DNA of 64,000 bases from Blastobasis lacticolella (GCA_905147135.1 LR990058.1:16281349-16345348); one strand, 5' to 3'; positions 12,116 through 21,079 are shown, counted from the first letter of the stretch. Numbers and translations are program-made. The notes: generated by a model not told the origin, from the letters alone.

Positions 12116-13080
12116 TTGGGTGCGGTATTCCTTATAATGGAGGTACCACAGAGAAAAAGGGGAATAAAAACTACGCTACGGGTAATAAAACATTGGGAAT
12201 ACATGCGAATGGTGAAATACATGAACGAAAACAAACCCGAGTGGGGGAAAACGCGTATGAGAACAAAAATATTTGGGTAAAAATAAATTTTATAATTAAA
12301 TTTTATTTTTAAACGAAAATAAGTCCGAGTTGGGAAAAACGGGAATATGGGAATAAAAATATTAGAAAAAAAAAATATTGGCTAATTAATCTATACAGTC
12401 CCCTCAGGCGGTCGCCTTCATTCAAATGGGTTATTCAGATATCCCACCTCTCTTGAAATTAGACATAGACACAGACGTATCTTTATTTGGTCCAATAACC
12501 GATTAAAAAACCTAAAACAAACAGAAATTAGTACGTATGTATGTAAATTATTTATTGAAACAACATAGTACATTACAAAAGAAACCACTTACAAAGCAAA
12601 GGCGAGCTTATCCCACAACGGAATCTATTTTAGCTAACTTTAGACAAGCCGAAAGTGGAAGAGGCAATACTTAAAAAATAATCAACGGCTTAATTTAAAT
12701 ATATTAAGAGAGACCAGTAAAATCAACGCTCTGAAAACGCAGTTGATCTGCAGATTGAGGATGTTGGCGAAAATGGGTACAATAAAGAGTTATAAATAAA
12801 TAAGATTAGTGATACTCCTACAGTTACTAAAATCCTATATGTATCTAACTCCTCTAATTATCATACCTATTAACCGAATTCCAATTCTTCCAGGCATCAA
12901 AAAACTAAAAAGTCCAGTTAAAAAGCAAACACATTAATAGTGGCGACGGTGCATTTATATGCAAATTAGACTGGATTGTTTCAGCAGACGCCGCCTGAAT
13001 CCGGCTGATACTGGTTCGGCTTGGATATAGGGCTGGGTTTGTGGCTGAATTGATTCGGGTTCTGTATATTTTTTTTTATT
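12116..13080. other. No gene seen; degenerate tandem phrases
   Basis: Between about 12220 and 12370 the phrases 'acgaaaacaaacccgagt' and 'acgaaaataagtccgagt' and two 'gaataaaaatatt'-like runs suggest a decayed two-copy repeat. The rest is unremarkable AT-rich sequence. Confidence 0.4.
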
Positions 13081-13085
13081 ATTAT

Positions 13086-13310
13086 TTAAACTAGCCAGGC
13101 AATAGACCGCCCGTCATCTTACCTGGAGTAGCCTCGTCCAGGCGTCCAGATTATAATGATCGGGGAACACACTCGCAGGCAACGTGTTCCATTCCTTAGC
13201 CCGGGGCCTAGAATGGGGCCGGCGGTATGAGGTCGTGTAACTGCTTCGCACACTCCGAAATGCAACCTATAGAAGACCGAGAGACGCGCAACCCTAGGCC
13301 GATGCACACA
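13086..13310 (-). mobile_element. LINE-B 3' fragment
   Basis: Reading the minus strand, a decayed LINE C-terminus (VFYRLHFGVCE) precedes 'ggaacacgttgcctgcga' and the family tail. Matching copies lie at 33175, 34803, 46485, 54100, 57830 and 59560. Confidence 0.65.
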
Positions 13311-13399
13311 CATATACAGTACATAATTATGTTTTTTTTTTTTTTTTTTTATACCACTAAGGTGGCAAACAAGCTTGCGGTCTGCCTGATGGTAAGCAG

Positions 13400-14230
13400 T
13401 CACCGCAGCCTATGGACGTTTGCAATACCAGGGGCATCACCCACGCGTTGCCGACCTCGTAAAAACCTCTTAACCCCTTTCTTGAAGAACTCCATGTTGT
13501 ACTCTCCAGGGAAAACCTCTCCAGGTAGTTCATTCCACAACCTTAATGTGCGTGGGAGAAAGTTCCTTTGGAACCGCACAGTTCGCGACCAATTTGGCTC
13601 CAAGGTGTGAGGATGAACTCCCTGTCGATGGCGAGCGGTGCGATGAAAGAATGTAGCTGTAGGCATCATGTCAAACAGTTCTTCAGAACAAACACCGTTG
13701 TACAAGCGGTAGAACACACAAAGGGAGGCGAAATCCCTCCGCTGACTCAGCGGCTCAATACCACTTGTGAGCATAGTATCATCGACAATTCTTACAGCGC
13801 GCTTTTGGATCGAGTCACAAGGACCAAGCTGATATGCCGGTGCTCCCGCCCATAGATGAGAGCAATACTCCAGATGGGGTCTGACTTGAGCCTTGTACAG
13901 GAGAAGCCGTTGCCCCGGCGTGAAGTATTGCTTTGATCTGTTAAGCACACCCAGCTTTTTAGATGCGAGCTTGACCTTTTCTTCCAAATGACTGCGAAAC
14001 TGGACGTCGCTGGAGATGTCGACACCTAGGATATGTATGCTCTTAGAGTTGGTAAGCGGTGTATCCTGGAACTGAGAAGCTACAACAAATGGAGTTTTCT
14101 TGGCGGTGAACGCGCATACTTGTGTCTTAGTGGGGTTGAATTGGACTAGATTTAGTCGTCCCCAATCGGAGATTCTAGATAAAGTATTCTCGATTTTAGA
14201 CACAAGTACTTCGCGACTTTCCTCCACTAT
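13400..14230 (-). CDS. LINE-A ORF2, C-terminal part
   Basis: Open for 275 codons from just inside the SINE junction to a stop at 13400. It contains the post-reverse-transcriptase segment typical of CR1/jockey elements: 'SDWGRLNLVQFNPTKTQVCAF', 'ILGVDIS', 'YKAQVRPHLEYCSHLWAG', then 'FYRLYNGVCSEELF' and 'RTLRLWNELPGEVFP'. This region lies downstream of YADD in the full protein (thumb and connection). It is in the same reading sense as the upstream reverse transcriptase and is separated from it only by the insertion at 14238-14530. No stops, so the element was recently active or has decayed little. Confidence 0.85.
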   Translation of the reverse strand: MVEESREVLVSKIENTLSRISDWGRLNLVQFNPTKTQVCAFTAKKTPFVVASQFQDTPLTNSKSIHILGVDISSDVQFRSHLEEKVKLASKKLGVLNRSKQYFTPGQRLLLYKAQVRPHLEYCSHLWAGAPAYQLGPCDSIQKRAVRIVDDTMLTSGIEPLSQRRDFASLCVFYRLYNGVCSEELFDMMPTATFFHRTARHRQGVHPHTLEPNWSRTVRFQRNFLPRTLRLWNELPGEVFPGEYNMEFFKKGVKRFLRGRQRVGDAPGIANVHRLR

Positions 14231-14237
14231 GGCACGA

Positions 14238-14530
14238 GGGAATCAGAATCAGAATCAGAAATCATTTATTGTGTAACTGTAGTGTACATTGTAGGTGATA
14301 TTTTATTTATAACAGAACTATATCAGTTTACCCAAATTTGGGTGTACAATAGTATATTATAATATTACAATTTCCATTACTATTAAACTAATAATGTCAT
14401 AACAATATTTAGATTATGTCAATTCAATTACAAGTAATTATGTCATGTTTGTGTACAATAAAGAATAAAGAATAAAGAAAGAATAAAGAATGTCATCATA
14501 ATATCCAATTATTGTCACAGATTGAAAAAT
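14238..14530 (-). mobile_element. SINE-like insertion in LINE-A with 8-bp target duplication
   Basis: The 8-mer TGGCACGA flanks the insert (14230-14237 and 14531-14538). Removing the insert and one duplicate rejoins the LINE-A frame at the codons for TGRA-IVEESRE. On the minus strand the insert ends in (TGATTC)n, the typical simple-repeat tail of lepidopteran retroposons; a second run of 'gaataaa' units lies near its other end. No coding content. Confidence 0.85.
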
Positions 14531-16050
14531 TGGCACGACCCGTATAAAAGGCGTCTCCAGTACTGTCATCCGCATAGCAATGAATGCCGTCAATGGACAG
14601 CATATCATTGATATGAAGGAGGAACAGGGTTGGAGACAGCACCGAGCCTTGCGGGACACCAGTATTAATGTCCAAGCTATCGGAGCAACAGCCGTCAACT
14701 ACAGCTTTGATGCATCTGCTGGACAAAAAGCTAGTTACCCACTTGCACAATCCCTCGGGAAGCCCGTATGATGGTAACTTCGATAGAAGACCCCTATGCC
14801 AGAGCCGATCGAACGCCTTCGCCATATCAAGGCCAACAGCCAGTGCCTCACCTTGACTCTCAACAGCTAAAGCCCAACGGTGTGTTAGATACACTAGAAG
14901 ATCACCCGTTGAGCGACAATGTCGGAAACCATATTGACGGTCGCTCAAGAGATCGTGCTCTTCTAGGTAACCAAGGAGCTGTGCGTTTATTACTCGCTCC
15001 ATCACCTTAGAGAGAAGGGAGGTTATAGCGATAGGCCTGTAATTCGATGGGTCTGATCTGTCGCCCTTTTTGGGCACAGGGTGCACGTGGGCAGTCTTCC
15101 ATGAAGACGGAACTATTCCAGTCGAGTATGAAAGCGCAAATAGGCGCGTTAGTACCGGACACAATTCGGGAGCACACACTTTAAGCACCACTGCCGGAAT
15201 ACCATCAGGCCCACTCGACTTTCGAACGTCTAGAGAGAGCAGAGCCCGCCGTACCTTTCGCTGTGAAATGGATATTTCCGGCATTGATTTGCCGCACCAC
15301 GGGATGGTGGACGGGTCGGCTCCTCCGTCATTCAGGGTCGAGTTTGAGGCAAAGAGAGCACGTAATAAATTGGCTTTCTCTATTGCACTATGGGCCAGGG
15401 TATCATCAGGTTTACGCAGTGGTGGAAAGGACGACTGACTAAAGTTTTCTTCGGCAGCTTCGGCGAGCGACCAGAAAGCCCGACTACCAGAGGGGTAGCT
15501 CGTGAGACGCTCGCCAATTCTGCTAACGAAGGCGAATTTTGCTCTAGCGATAGCTCTCTTGCTGTTCCTCGAGGCAGCATTTAACTTCCGCTTTGCATCA
15601 GCAATATTCGGGTCCTGATTGAGACGAGCAGTGGTCCAAGTTTCGTACGCAGATTGCTTCGCTCGTCGAGCCTCTCTGCATGGCCAATTAAACCACGGTC
15701 GTCTCCGTGCCCCAGCAGCCACTAGCGGGTTAGGAATGAAGCAGTCCATACCCGCTAAGATGGTCTCGGTGACTGCGTTGGCACAGGTATCAGGATCATC
15801 CGATGCAAAGCAGAGCTGCTTCCACGGGTACGATGCGTAAAATTCACGCAATCCATCCCAGTCTGCTGACTTATAATGCCAAACACGACGCCATCCAGTG
15901 GGCCCGGGAGAGTCGGATAGTGTACAAGGCACTTGTGTGCGCACAAGGCAATGATCCGACGAGCCAAGAGGCGCATCCACGGAGATGGAGTACCCACTAG
16001 GGCGCGTAGTCAGCAGAAGGTCCAGCAAGGAGCTTGTATGGTCCTCAAAC
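14531..16050 (-). CDS. LINE-A ORF2, endonuclease C-terminus and reverse transcriptase
   Basis: An uninterrupted frame enters from the viral junction at 16050 and runs to the SINE junction. Counting from the first Met (16028): the endonuclease end motif SSDH at residues 23-26; reverse transcriptase motifs SSGPDG at 271, YRPIA at 330, GLDMAKAFD at 399-407 (catalytic Asp in motif A), GVPQGSVLSP at 457-466, and YADD at 485-488 (catalytic motif C). The protein would nick target DNA and copy its RNA there. There is no real start here: the codons before the Met (EDHTSS) belong to the same protein, whose first part lies beyond the viral block. All catalytic residues are intact. Confidence 0.9.
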
Positions 16051-16076
16051 AGGAAAGTTTTCGATCTCGAAAGTTA
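16051..16076. repeat. Left junction inverted repeat (host-integration-motif-like)
   Basis: Read inward-to-outward it is TAACTTTCGAGATCGA followed by AAACTTTCCT. The right junction has TAACTTTCAACATCGA then AATTATCCCT. LINE-A sequence begins immediately outside ('gtcctcaaac', 16041-16050). Confidence 0.8.
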
Positions 16077-17078
16077 GTGACATATAAATATATATAAATA
16101 TATGTGTAGCGAATTTAATTTTTGAATAAATTATTTACTATTTAGATATAAGTGTAAAACAATTTGCGAATAAAGATGATAGTGTATAGCTTTTTACGAT
16201 TAGAATTAAAATTGTGAACAGATGAGGCCCAATTATATTTAATATAAGGGAAAATATTCACAGAACAACAGCAGAGTAGGTAAAGAAAATAAAAACTCGT
16301 TAAACCCGTATGAAGAGGAAATTTTTTGGGAAATACAATATATGAGCACAAAATTATCCTTATCGACCGTAACATTTCAGATATAAATAATTTCTTCGTG
16401 TATCGATATTGTAACTTTATACCTAACTATAAGATAAAATAATTATAACTATAAAATAACGAATACTGGGAATTTCAAAGCGATAAGCCCATAACCAATT
16501 GTTGATTGACGAATGTGTTCTTGATTAAATAAACAATTCTGGAATACCCAGTAATGAGGTCATGATGGTTAATTTCATTTACAATAAGTAATAAAGATAT
16601 CGACACTTGTTCACTTCAAATATCGTTGGTACCTACAAATTTGGATCGACAGTGTGCCTATTTTACTATCGGTCAACATTGACCTGTGAACTGGGTTTTT
16701 CCCAGAATATCACAATAATATTGCCAACGTTTAAAGAATAGCTATTACAGTATGATATAATATGGACCTATTTTACCTAGAGCTATGGTCACTACAGGAA
16801 AAATAAAATTAATTATTCATACAATACCGTTTTCAAACCACGTCCCGAGCCACAACGACCAATTGTGAGTGAGTAATTTGGTCCTAGTAGCCCAAGATAA
16901 ACTATAATGAACTATAAACTCTCCATTAGCTAAATACTTATCAGCTTTTAGGTTTATTATCGTTTTCCTACGTCAATTGCTATCAATTCATTTTAATATT
17001 TTGAGTTGCAAGGATGATATTAAAAAGTGTGTAGAAGGAGGGAGTAATAAAAAATTATTAATATGTTAATTAAATAAC
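16077..17078. other. Viral block, left non-coding part
   Basis: About 1 kb of AT-rich sequence with no credible frame. The density of coding sequence (two genes in 5 kb) is typical of bracovirus circles, which are mostly non-coding. Confidence 0.55.
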
Positions 17079-17084
17079 TTTAAT
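17079..17084 (-). terminator. Possible polyadenylation signal for the PTP
   Basis: ATTAAA on the minus strand, about 80 nt past the PTP stop. It is a weak variant signal in AT-rich sequence, so only tentative. Confidence 0.35.
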
Positions 17085-17163
17085 TTAAGGTAAAACACTT
17101 ATAATAATTATAACAATCTCAATACTGAAAAACTAGTCTTAAAAATAAATTACAATATGAATA

Positions 17164-17922
17164 CTATGCTTTTTTAGAAGCTAATTTAACATATTCTAAA
17201 ATTGTAAGATAACAAAATACATAATAAGTGGACAAAGATAAGCAGTTGTTTCTTTGCTTGCGGAGATCTCTTACTACTGTTGCTAGATCGATGGTCGAAC
17301 TCTCATTGTATCTCGATATGCTGATGTCTAGAGCGCAGAAAGCTCCTGTGCGATTTAATCCAGCAGAGCAGTGGACCACCATAGGAGGAAAGTTGGAACT
17401 CTTGTTATCAAACTCCACATGTGCTTGAGCCTTTCTGACTTTGAGAACAAAGTTAAGAAAGTTTGATCGGCTTTGAGGCACGCTTTTATGAGGCCAATCG
17501 GTGTAAGTGAAGTGTGTGAGGTCTAATGAGTCTCCACTGTCGTCTGTCATCCGTAGCTTGGTCACTATATGGTTACAAAAGGTCTTTACTTTCTTTGTTT
17601 CAATGATGAAGTCACCGAACCACACTGTCCTTCCTTTCTTCGGGTCCCAGTACTGGTAACAGACTTCCTGTTCTTCTTCGTGTGTTTTTGTCAACATAAC
17701 GATAACTCTGGATTGATATCCAAACACCATTTTCCAAAAATCTTCGGCTGTTGACTGAAGTGGGCCCTGACAGCACAAATACTTGCCTCGAGTTTTGTAC
17801 CCGTTGACGTGATTGGCGTTAATATAGTCGCTTTCTCCGTTTTCTGCTGGTAAGATCACTCTGTTATGATCAAAACAAGGTAAAAACCAGTATCTATTTT
17901 TCAAAATATTTTCTTCCTTCAT
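17164..17922 (-). CDS. PTP: Bracovirus-type protein tyrosine phosphatase, WPD aspartate lost
   Basis: Intact 252-residue frame from the first in-frame ATG. It is a single classical PTP domain without introns, transmembrane segment or regulatory domain, as in bracovirus PTPs, which are injected effectors acting on phosphotyrosine signalling in host cells (for example haemocytes). Visible motifs: KNRY at 8-11 with DHNRV at 18-22 (phosphotyrosine loop), DYINAN at 32-37, QGPLQSTAEDFW at 52-63, and the signature HCSAGLNRTG at 184-193 with nucleophile Cys185 and Arg191. Odd: the WPD loop reads WPH (143-145), so the general-acid Asp is His, and the Q-loop position usually held by Gln looks like Tyr233. 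It may therefore bind rather than efficiently hydrolyse phosphotyrosine. About 54 residues short at the N-terminus compared with the roughly 300 usual for the family; see the upstream entry. Function in the present host is unknown. Confidence 0.88.
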   Translation of the reverse strand: MKEENILKNRYWFLPCFDHNRVILPAENGESDYINANHVNGYKTRGKYLCCQGPLQSTAEDFWKMVFGYQSRVIVMLTKTHEEEQEVCYQYWDPKKGRTVWFGDFIIETKKVKTFCNHIVTKLRMTDDSGDSLDLTHFTYTDWPHKSVPQSRSNFLNFVLKVRKAQAHVEFDNKSSNFPPMVVHCSAGLNRTGAFCALDISISRYNESSTIDLATVVRDLRKQRNNCLSLSTYYVFCYLTILEYVKLASKKA

Positions 17923-18079
17923 CGATATGCTGCAACTGTACTCAACTTTTTCGTCTAATATTCTCCGTTGTTCTTGTTCGAGGATCTTGATTATTCTTTC
18001 TTCATTGTAACTAACGCCAGATTCTTTTTTCGTATTAATCTTTTGAAATCTTTTTAAATTTTTTTTGACATTTATACAT
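17923..18079 (-). pseudogene. PTP N-terminal coding remnant with a frame offset
   Basis: The PTP frame stays open for a further 53 codons upstream of the ATG at 17922, up to a stop at 18082-18084, and reads like PTP N-terminal sequence (charged, with EQEQRRILDEKVEY just before the ATG), but contains no ATG. The only well-placed ATG, 18077-18079, is in a frame shifted by one base; the frames would meet at the run of eight T at 18059-18066. So the original start was probably at 18079 and a one-base slip broke it, leaving 17922 as the first usable start. A sequencing error in the homopolymer is the alternative. Confidence 0.65.
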
Positions 18080-18086
18080 TTTTAAA

Positions 18087-18229
18087 TAAGTTTTACAATT
18101 GTGTAATTTTCTATAAGATTGTATCCATTTTGACGATCTCTTTTATAGATATATGATGATAAATGTAATATTATTATGTAAACTGTAGAAGAGTAATAAA
18201 TAAATCTAAATCTAAATCTAAATCCCACC
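18087..18229 (+). mobile_element. Short retroposon in the PTP 5' leader
   Basis: 143 bp ending in a (CTAAAT)n tail, flanked by the 10-bp duplication CATTTTTAAA (18077-18086 and 18230-18239). A 3' tail plus a target duplication is the mark of LINE-mediated insertion. It lies within the viral block, so it arrived after (or in the wasp before) integration. I could not match its body to another copy in the window. Confidence 0.75.
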
Positions 18230-18272
18230 CATTTTTAAAAATTTATTTTCACAGGATGAGAGTCCTTGTTTC

Positions 18273-18305
18273 GACTGAAGATCAGTATCGACTGAAAATA
18301 TTATA
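18273..18305 (-). promoter_or_regulatory. Probable PTP promoter (TATA and initiator)
   Basis: On the minus strand TATAATA (18305-18299) is followed about 28 nt later by TTCAGTC (18279-18273), which matches the arthropod initiator. If the retroposon is ignored, the leader from here to the ATG at 18079 would be about 53 nt, close to the 52 nt seen for the ankyrin gene. The retroposon now adds about 150 nt to that leader. Confidence 0.5.
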
Positions 18306-19077
18306 CTGATCGTGACACATTTATACTAATGAATTTCAGCATTAATATTAACTTTTTCCTCCCTGAATGAACAATTTAACCAATATGACGCACGAGGTTT
18401 CAGTTTATTGAGTTTGATATTTATTTCAACATCATTAAAAATTAATTTTATCTATAAAAATTCCCATGTGGTTAATTAACAAGCCTATCAGTGAGTTCAA
18501 ATGTTATCATGAACTTCTCTTCCTTTAAAAACCTTACAAATTACAATTAAAACCCTTTATTTGGAGTTTAGGAAACTAAAGCGATGATATGGAGCATCAT
18601 GTTTCAGTATATGAAATTAACTATTTCTTATATTATTTAACATTACTAATTTTCAAGTAATACTTCCTCTACAGGAAGTGAATCACCATAATGTAGTTAA
18701 CTTTAGGCAGTCAAAGGACCAATATAAATAGGATTTCTCTATGAATTGTATCATAACTTTATTTTTGATTGTACGAACAGTACCTTTGATTTTTTTTCTG
18801 ATTTTTGAAAGAAAAATTTAAAAAGAGGAAGGGTGTAATTGTATCGAAAGCTCTGCAAAAGATAAGACAGGTGAACAAAGACTCTATCAGCCAAGCAGAG
18901 AATTAAGTTTTTTGTTACAACGTATGACATAAATTCGTTATAAACAATATGAAGTAATGTAGATTGGTAACGTCCCATATGGAGCACGCGGTAATTCGGA
19001 CGGCGATAACATTTAACCTATGGGAAAACCCGCGATAGAAAGTATTTTTGTTTATGAATCCCTCTATATCAGCCGAC
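18306..19077. other. Intergenic region between the divergent viral genes
   Basis: AT-rich. The 'cagtatcgactgaaaatatt' area near 18283 repeats 'tcgactga'. Open frames here (for example 78 codons on the minus strand at 18751-18987) have no recognisable content. Confidence 0.45.
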
Positions 19078-19106
19078 TATATAAGAGTCTTCCAGTAGGA
19101 AGCAGT
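19078..19106 (+). promoter_or_regulatory. Ankyrin gene promoter (TATA and initiator)
   Basis: TATATAA at 19078-19084 precedes GCAGTATT at 19102-19109, an initiator-like sequence, with 26 bp from the first T to the likely start A at 19104. This leaves a 52-nt leader before the ATG at 19156. Confidence 0.65.
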
Positions 19107-19155
19107 ATTATTGCGATTCGGGACTTCAAGAAGTGACATCTTACTCTCTCTAAAA

Positions 19156-19689
19156 ATGGATTCTGATAAATTAAACGACACATTCGGTCCAGATCCTACA
19201 AGCAGAAACTATACGATATTCCATTTGATTGCTAAATCTGACTGTCACGATATTTTGGATAGAATATATAACCATTCTGGAGATAAAGACTTTCAGCACA
19301 TACTAAAACTCAAGGATGACGACGGAAACACGTGTCTCCATACTGTCGTAAGGTGCCGAAGTGGAAGTGATGCTGACGATATGATATCGTTGATGGTAGC
19401 TATGGGAGCAGACTTGAATGCCCAGGATAATGCAGGAGACACTGTTTTGCATAAAGCAGTGAAAAAGGGGGACCACGAGCTGATAGAAGGATTAGTAGAG
19501 ATGCACGCCGATAAAGACATTAATAATGAAGATGGATTGACGGCTTATCAAATTGCTGAGCAAAACAATGATGAAGAAATAATGAAGATGCTTATAATGA
19601 AGATTGAAGAAAATAATAGTTCTGGATGTTCAGTAAGCCCGTTTAACTTAAGTGAAATTCTAGGTTTTCTATCAAATTCAACAGATTAA
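19156..19689 (+). CDS. Viral ankyrin protein (IkappaB-like, vankyrin type)
   Basis: 177 residues from an ATG in good context (AAAATGG) 52 nt after a clear promoter. The frame is open for 15 more codons upstream but only with TTG, so 19156 is chosen. Four ankyrin-type units: about 19-50 (TIFHLIAKSDCHDILDRI), 56-91 (DGNTCLHTVV ... MGADLNAQD), 93-124 (AGDTVLHKAVKKGDHELIEGLV) and 126-149 (DGLTAYQIAEQNNDEEIMKML). There is no signal peptide, no N-terminal phosphodegron and no C-terminal PEST region. That is the known design of polydnavirus ankyrins, which resemble IkappaB without its degradation signals and can hold NF-kappaB (Dorsal/Relish) inactive in host cells. The frame is intact, so it may still be expressible in the present genome. 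Identity as an IkappaB-like ankyrin is firm; the bracovirus source is inferred from the neighbouring PTP and junctions. Confidence 0.88.
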   Translation: MDSDKLNDTFGPDPTSRNYTIFHLIAKSDCHDILDRIYNHSGDKDFQHILKLKDDDGNTCLHTVVRCRSGSDADDMISLMVAMGADLNAQDNAGDTVLHKAVKKGDHELIEGLVEMHADKDINNEDGLTAYQIAEQNNDEEIMKMLIMKIEENNSSGCSVSPFNLSEILGFLSNSTD

Positions 19690-19756
19690 CTACTTTTATT
19701 TTTACTTGTGAATTGTGCAAGCTTTGATTTTATAAGCCATAGTTTTTAAGTGTTTT

Positions 19757-19762
19757 ATTAAA
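19757..19762 (+). terminator. Possible polyadenylation signal for the ankyrin gene
   Basis: ATTAAA about 67 nt after the stop. A canonical AATAAA occurs only at 19982-19987. Confidence 0.4.
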
Positions 19763-21053
19763 TGGGTGAATGATAATTGTAATTAGAATGTATAAGTTTT
19801 AAATGATTATAATCTTTTACCCTTATAAATTTATCTGTATAAATTTTGCGTGGGCATAAACGGATGTCCTTTGGTTAACCAGTACCTAAAGTTCTTATCA
19901 ACGAACACTGAGGGAAACCAACCCGTAACTATGATTCAGAATGGGTACTTTTGATAGGAATTGTCACTGCAATTTTCTCAAAATAAAACGATTCGCATGT
20001 CTCTCGTTTTAGGTCTTTGAAAAAATAAAAACAGGGTTACATATTAAATCCTTAATTTCATTAGGTGTTTAAAAAAATTTTTTACAAATTCCTTACATAA
20101 CTTTGGTATCTTTAGTTTATTTATAAAATACAATCACACTAGAAATTACATAAATCTTATACTAACTTATCTTATGACTGAATTTATTCTAAAAAAATAT
20201 TAATAATAATACCATCAGTCGTGATAAGTATAAGGATGCAGAGAAATTTCAGTTTTTTATCTAAAATCCAATATCTTTTTCTAAATTATGTTTTACTTAA
20301 CTTTTTAAGTACTATTCGATCTTACAATGAAATGTTCTTAGAACTACGTTTACATTTTACGGGCAAAGACACATACTTAATGAATCTTCAAATTAAACAA
20401 ATTTAGTTAATAAAAAAATTCATGTTTTGTTTATTTTAAGTTTACAATAAATATTTTTTTCTGTTTAGATTATTTTATTATTTTTTATTTAACTGTCAAA
20501 CGTGATAGTTCCTCCAAATCACTTAGAGCTAACACACGTATGAGTAATTAAATTTTTCAAGGATTCTTTGTTCGTAAAAAATGCAAATACGCTCAATATT
20601 TCATCACTAAATATCAAAAATTTATTTAATACACAACCAGAAGATCACTATTAAAAAAATTAAAATTTTGAGTTAAAATACTATAGATAAAGGTCACAAA
20701 TCAATAGTCATAATTTCCGTGAGCCCTTAGTTCAAACATGATATCAATTTTAAAAAACTACAGCAGGAAAAAGACTTCACTAACTTATAAATAGTTCCAT
20801 TTACAAGATCTTATTAGTGAGCAACCGACTGGAGGCAAAAGAAATAAGATTTGACCTGAGCCTGATCCCAGCATTGAAAAACCCGAATGTTAAATAATAG
20901 GATGATAAAAATATTACTAAGCGGCAAATATCTTGAGGAAAAAAGGTTCCAAAAAGAATCACTTTGTAGGGTTTTGAACGTGCTGAATGACACACAATTT
21001 TGCAGTTAAAAAAAAATTTCTTTAAATTTACAAATTTAATTGGTTTGAAATTT
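19763..21053. other. Viral block, right non-coding part
   Basis: Very AT-rich with no credible gene; a 61-codon frame at 20221-20406 is unsupported. If the circle was complete, its wasp-excision junction may lie here or in the left non-coding part. Confidence 0.45.
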
Positions 21054-21079
21054 TAACTTTCAACATCGAAATTATCCCT
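21054..21079. repeat. Right junction inverted repeat (host-integration-motif-like)
   Basis: TAACTTTCAACATCGA followed by AATTATCCCT, the inverted partner of 16051-16076 (20 of 26 positions match). LINE-A sequence resumes at about 21080 ('gtcaacatctgg'). Confidence 0.8.

Larger units (their letters stand above)
16051..21079. mobile_element. Integrated bracovirus-like segment (PTP + ankyrin)
   Basis: A 5,029-bp AT-rich block inserted into the endonuclease region of LINE-A. Seen directly: LINE-A coding sequence stops at one edge and resumes at the other; the two edges are inverted repeats (26 bp, 20 identical); inside are two divergent, intronless genes, a PTP on the minus strand and an IkappaB-like ankyrin protein on the plus strand. 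Known: bracovirus circles carry multigene families of just these two kinds, and integrate into the DNA of parasitised caterpillars by opening at a host integration motif whose two halves end up in inverted orientation at the junctions. Inference: this is a germline copy of one circle, or most of one. The wasp-side circle junction (around an AGCT core) should lie inside, but I cannot single it out among several AGCT sites. Confidence 0.87.

Noticed and set aside
19111..19155. Possible N-terminal extension of the ankyrin protein by 15 codons
   Set aside because: The codon at 19111 is TTG, not ATG, and it lies only a few bases after the likely transcription start; the ATG at 19156 has good context.
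17164..19689. The PTP and ankyrin genes as ordinary host genes
   Set aside because: Both are intronless and compact, lie together in a block with inverted termini, and interrupt a LINE reading frame; host PTP and IkappaB (cactus) genes are longer and normally have introns.
21053..21079. LINE-A endonuclease frame continuing to a stop at 21053
   Set aside because: The last nine or so codons are the viral junction repeat read by chance, as shown by the true continuation at 16050.
16051..21079. The window as wasp DNA holding a proviral segment
   Set aside because: The surrounding LINE and SINE families have the character of lepidopteran repeats, only one small segment is present, and the ends are in the host-integration rather than the proviral arrangement. 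A database comparison of the flanks would settle it.
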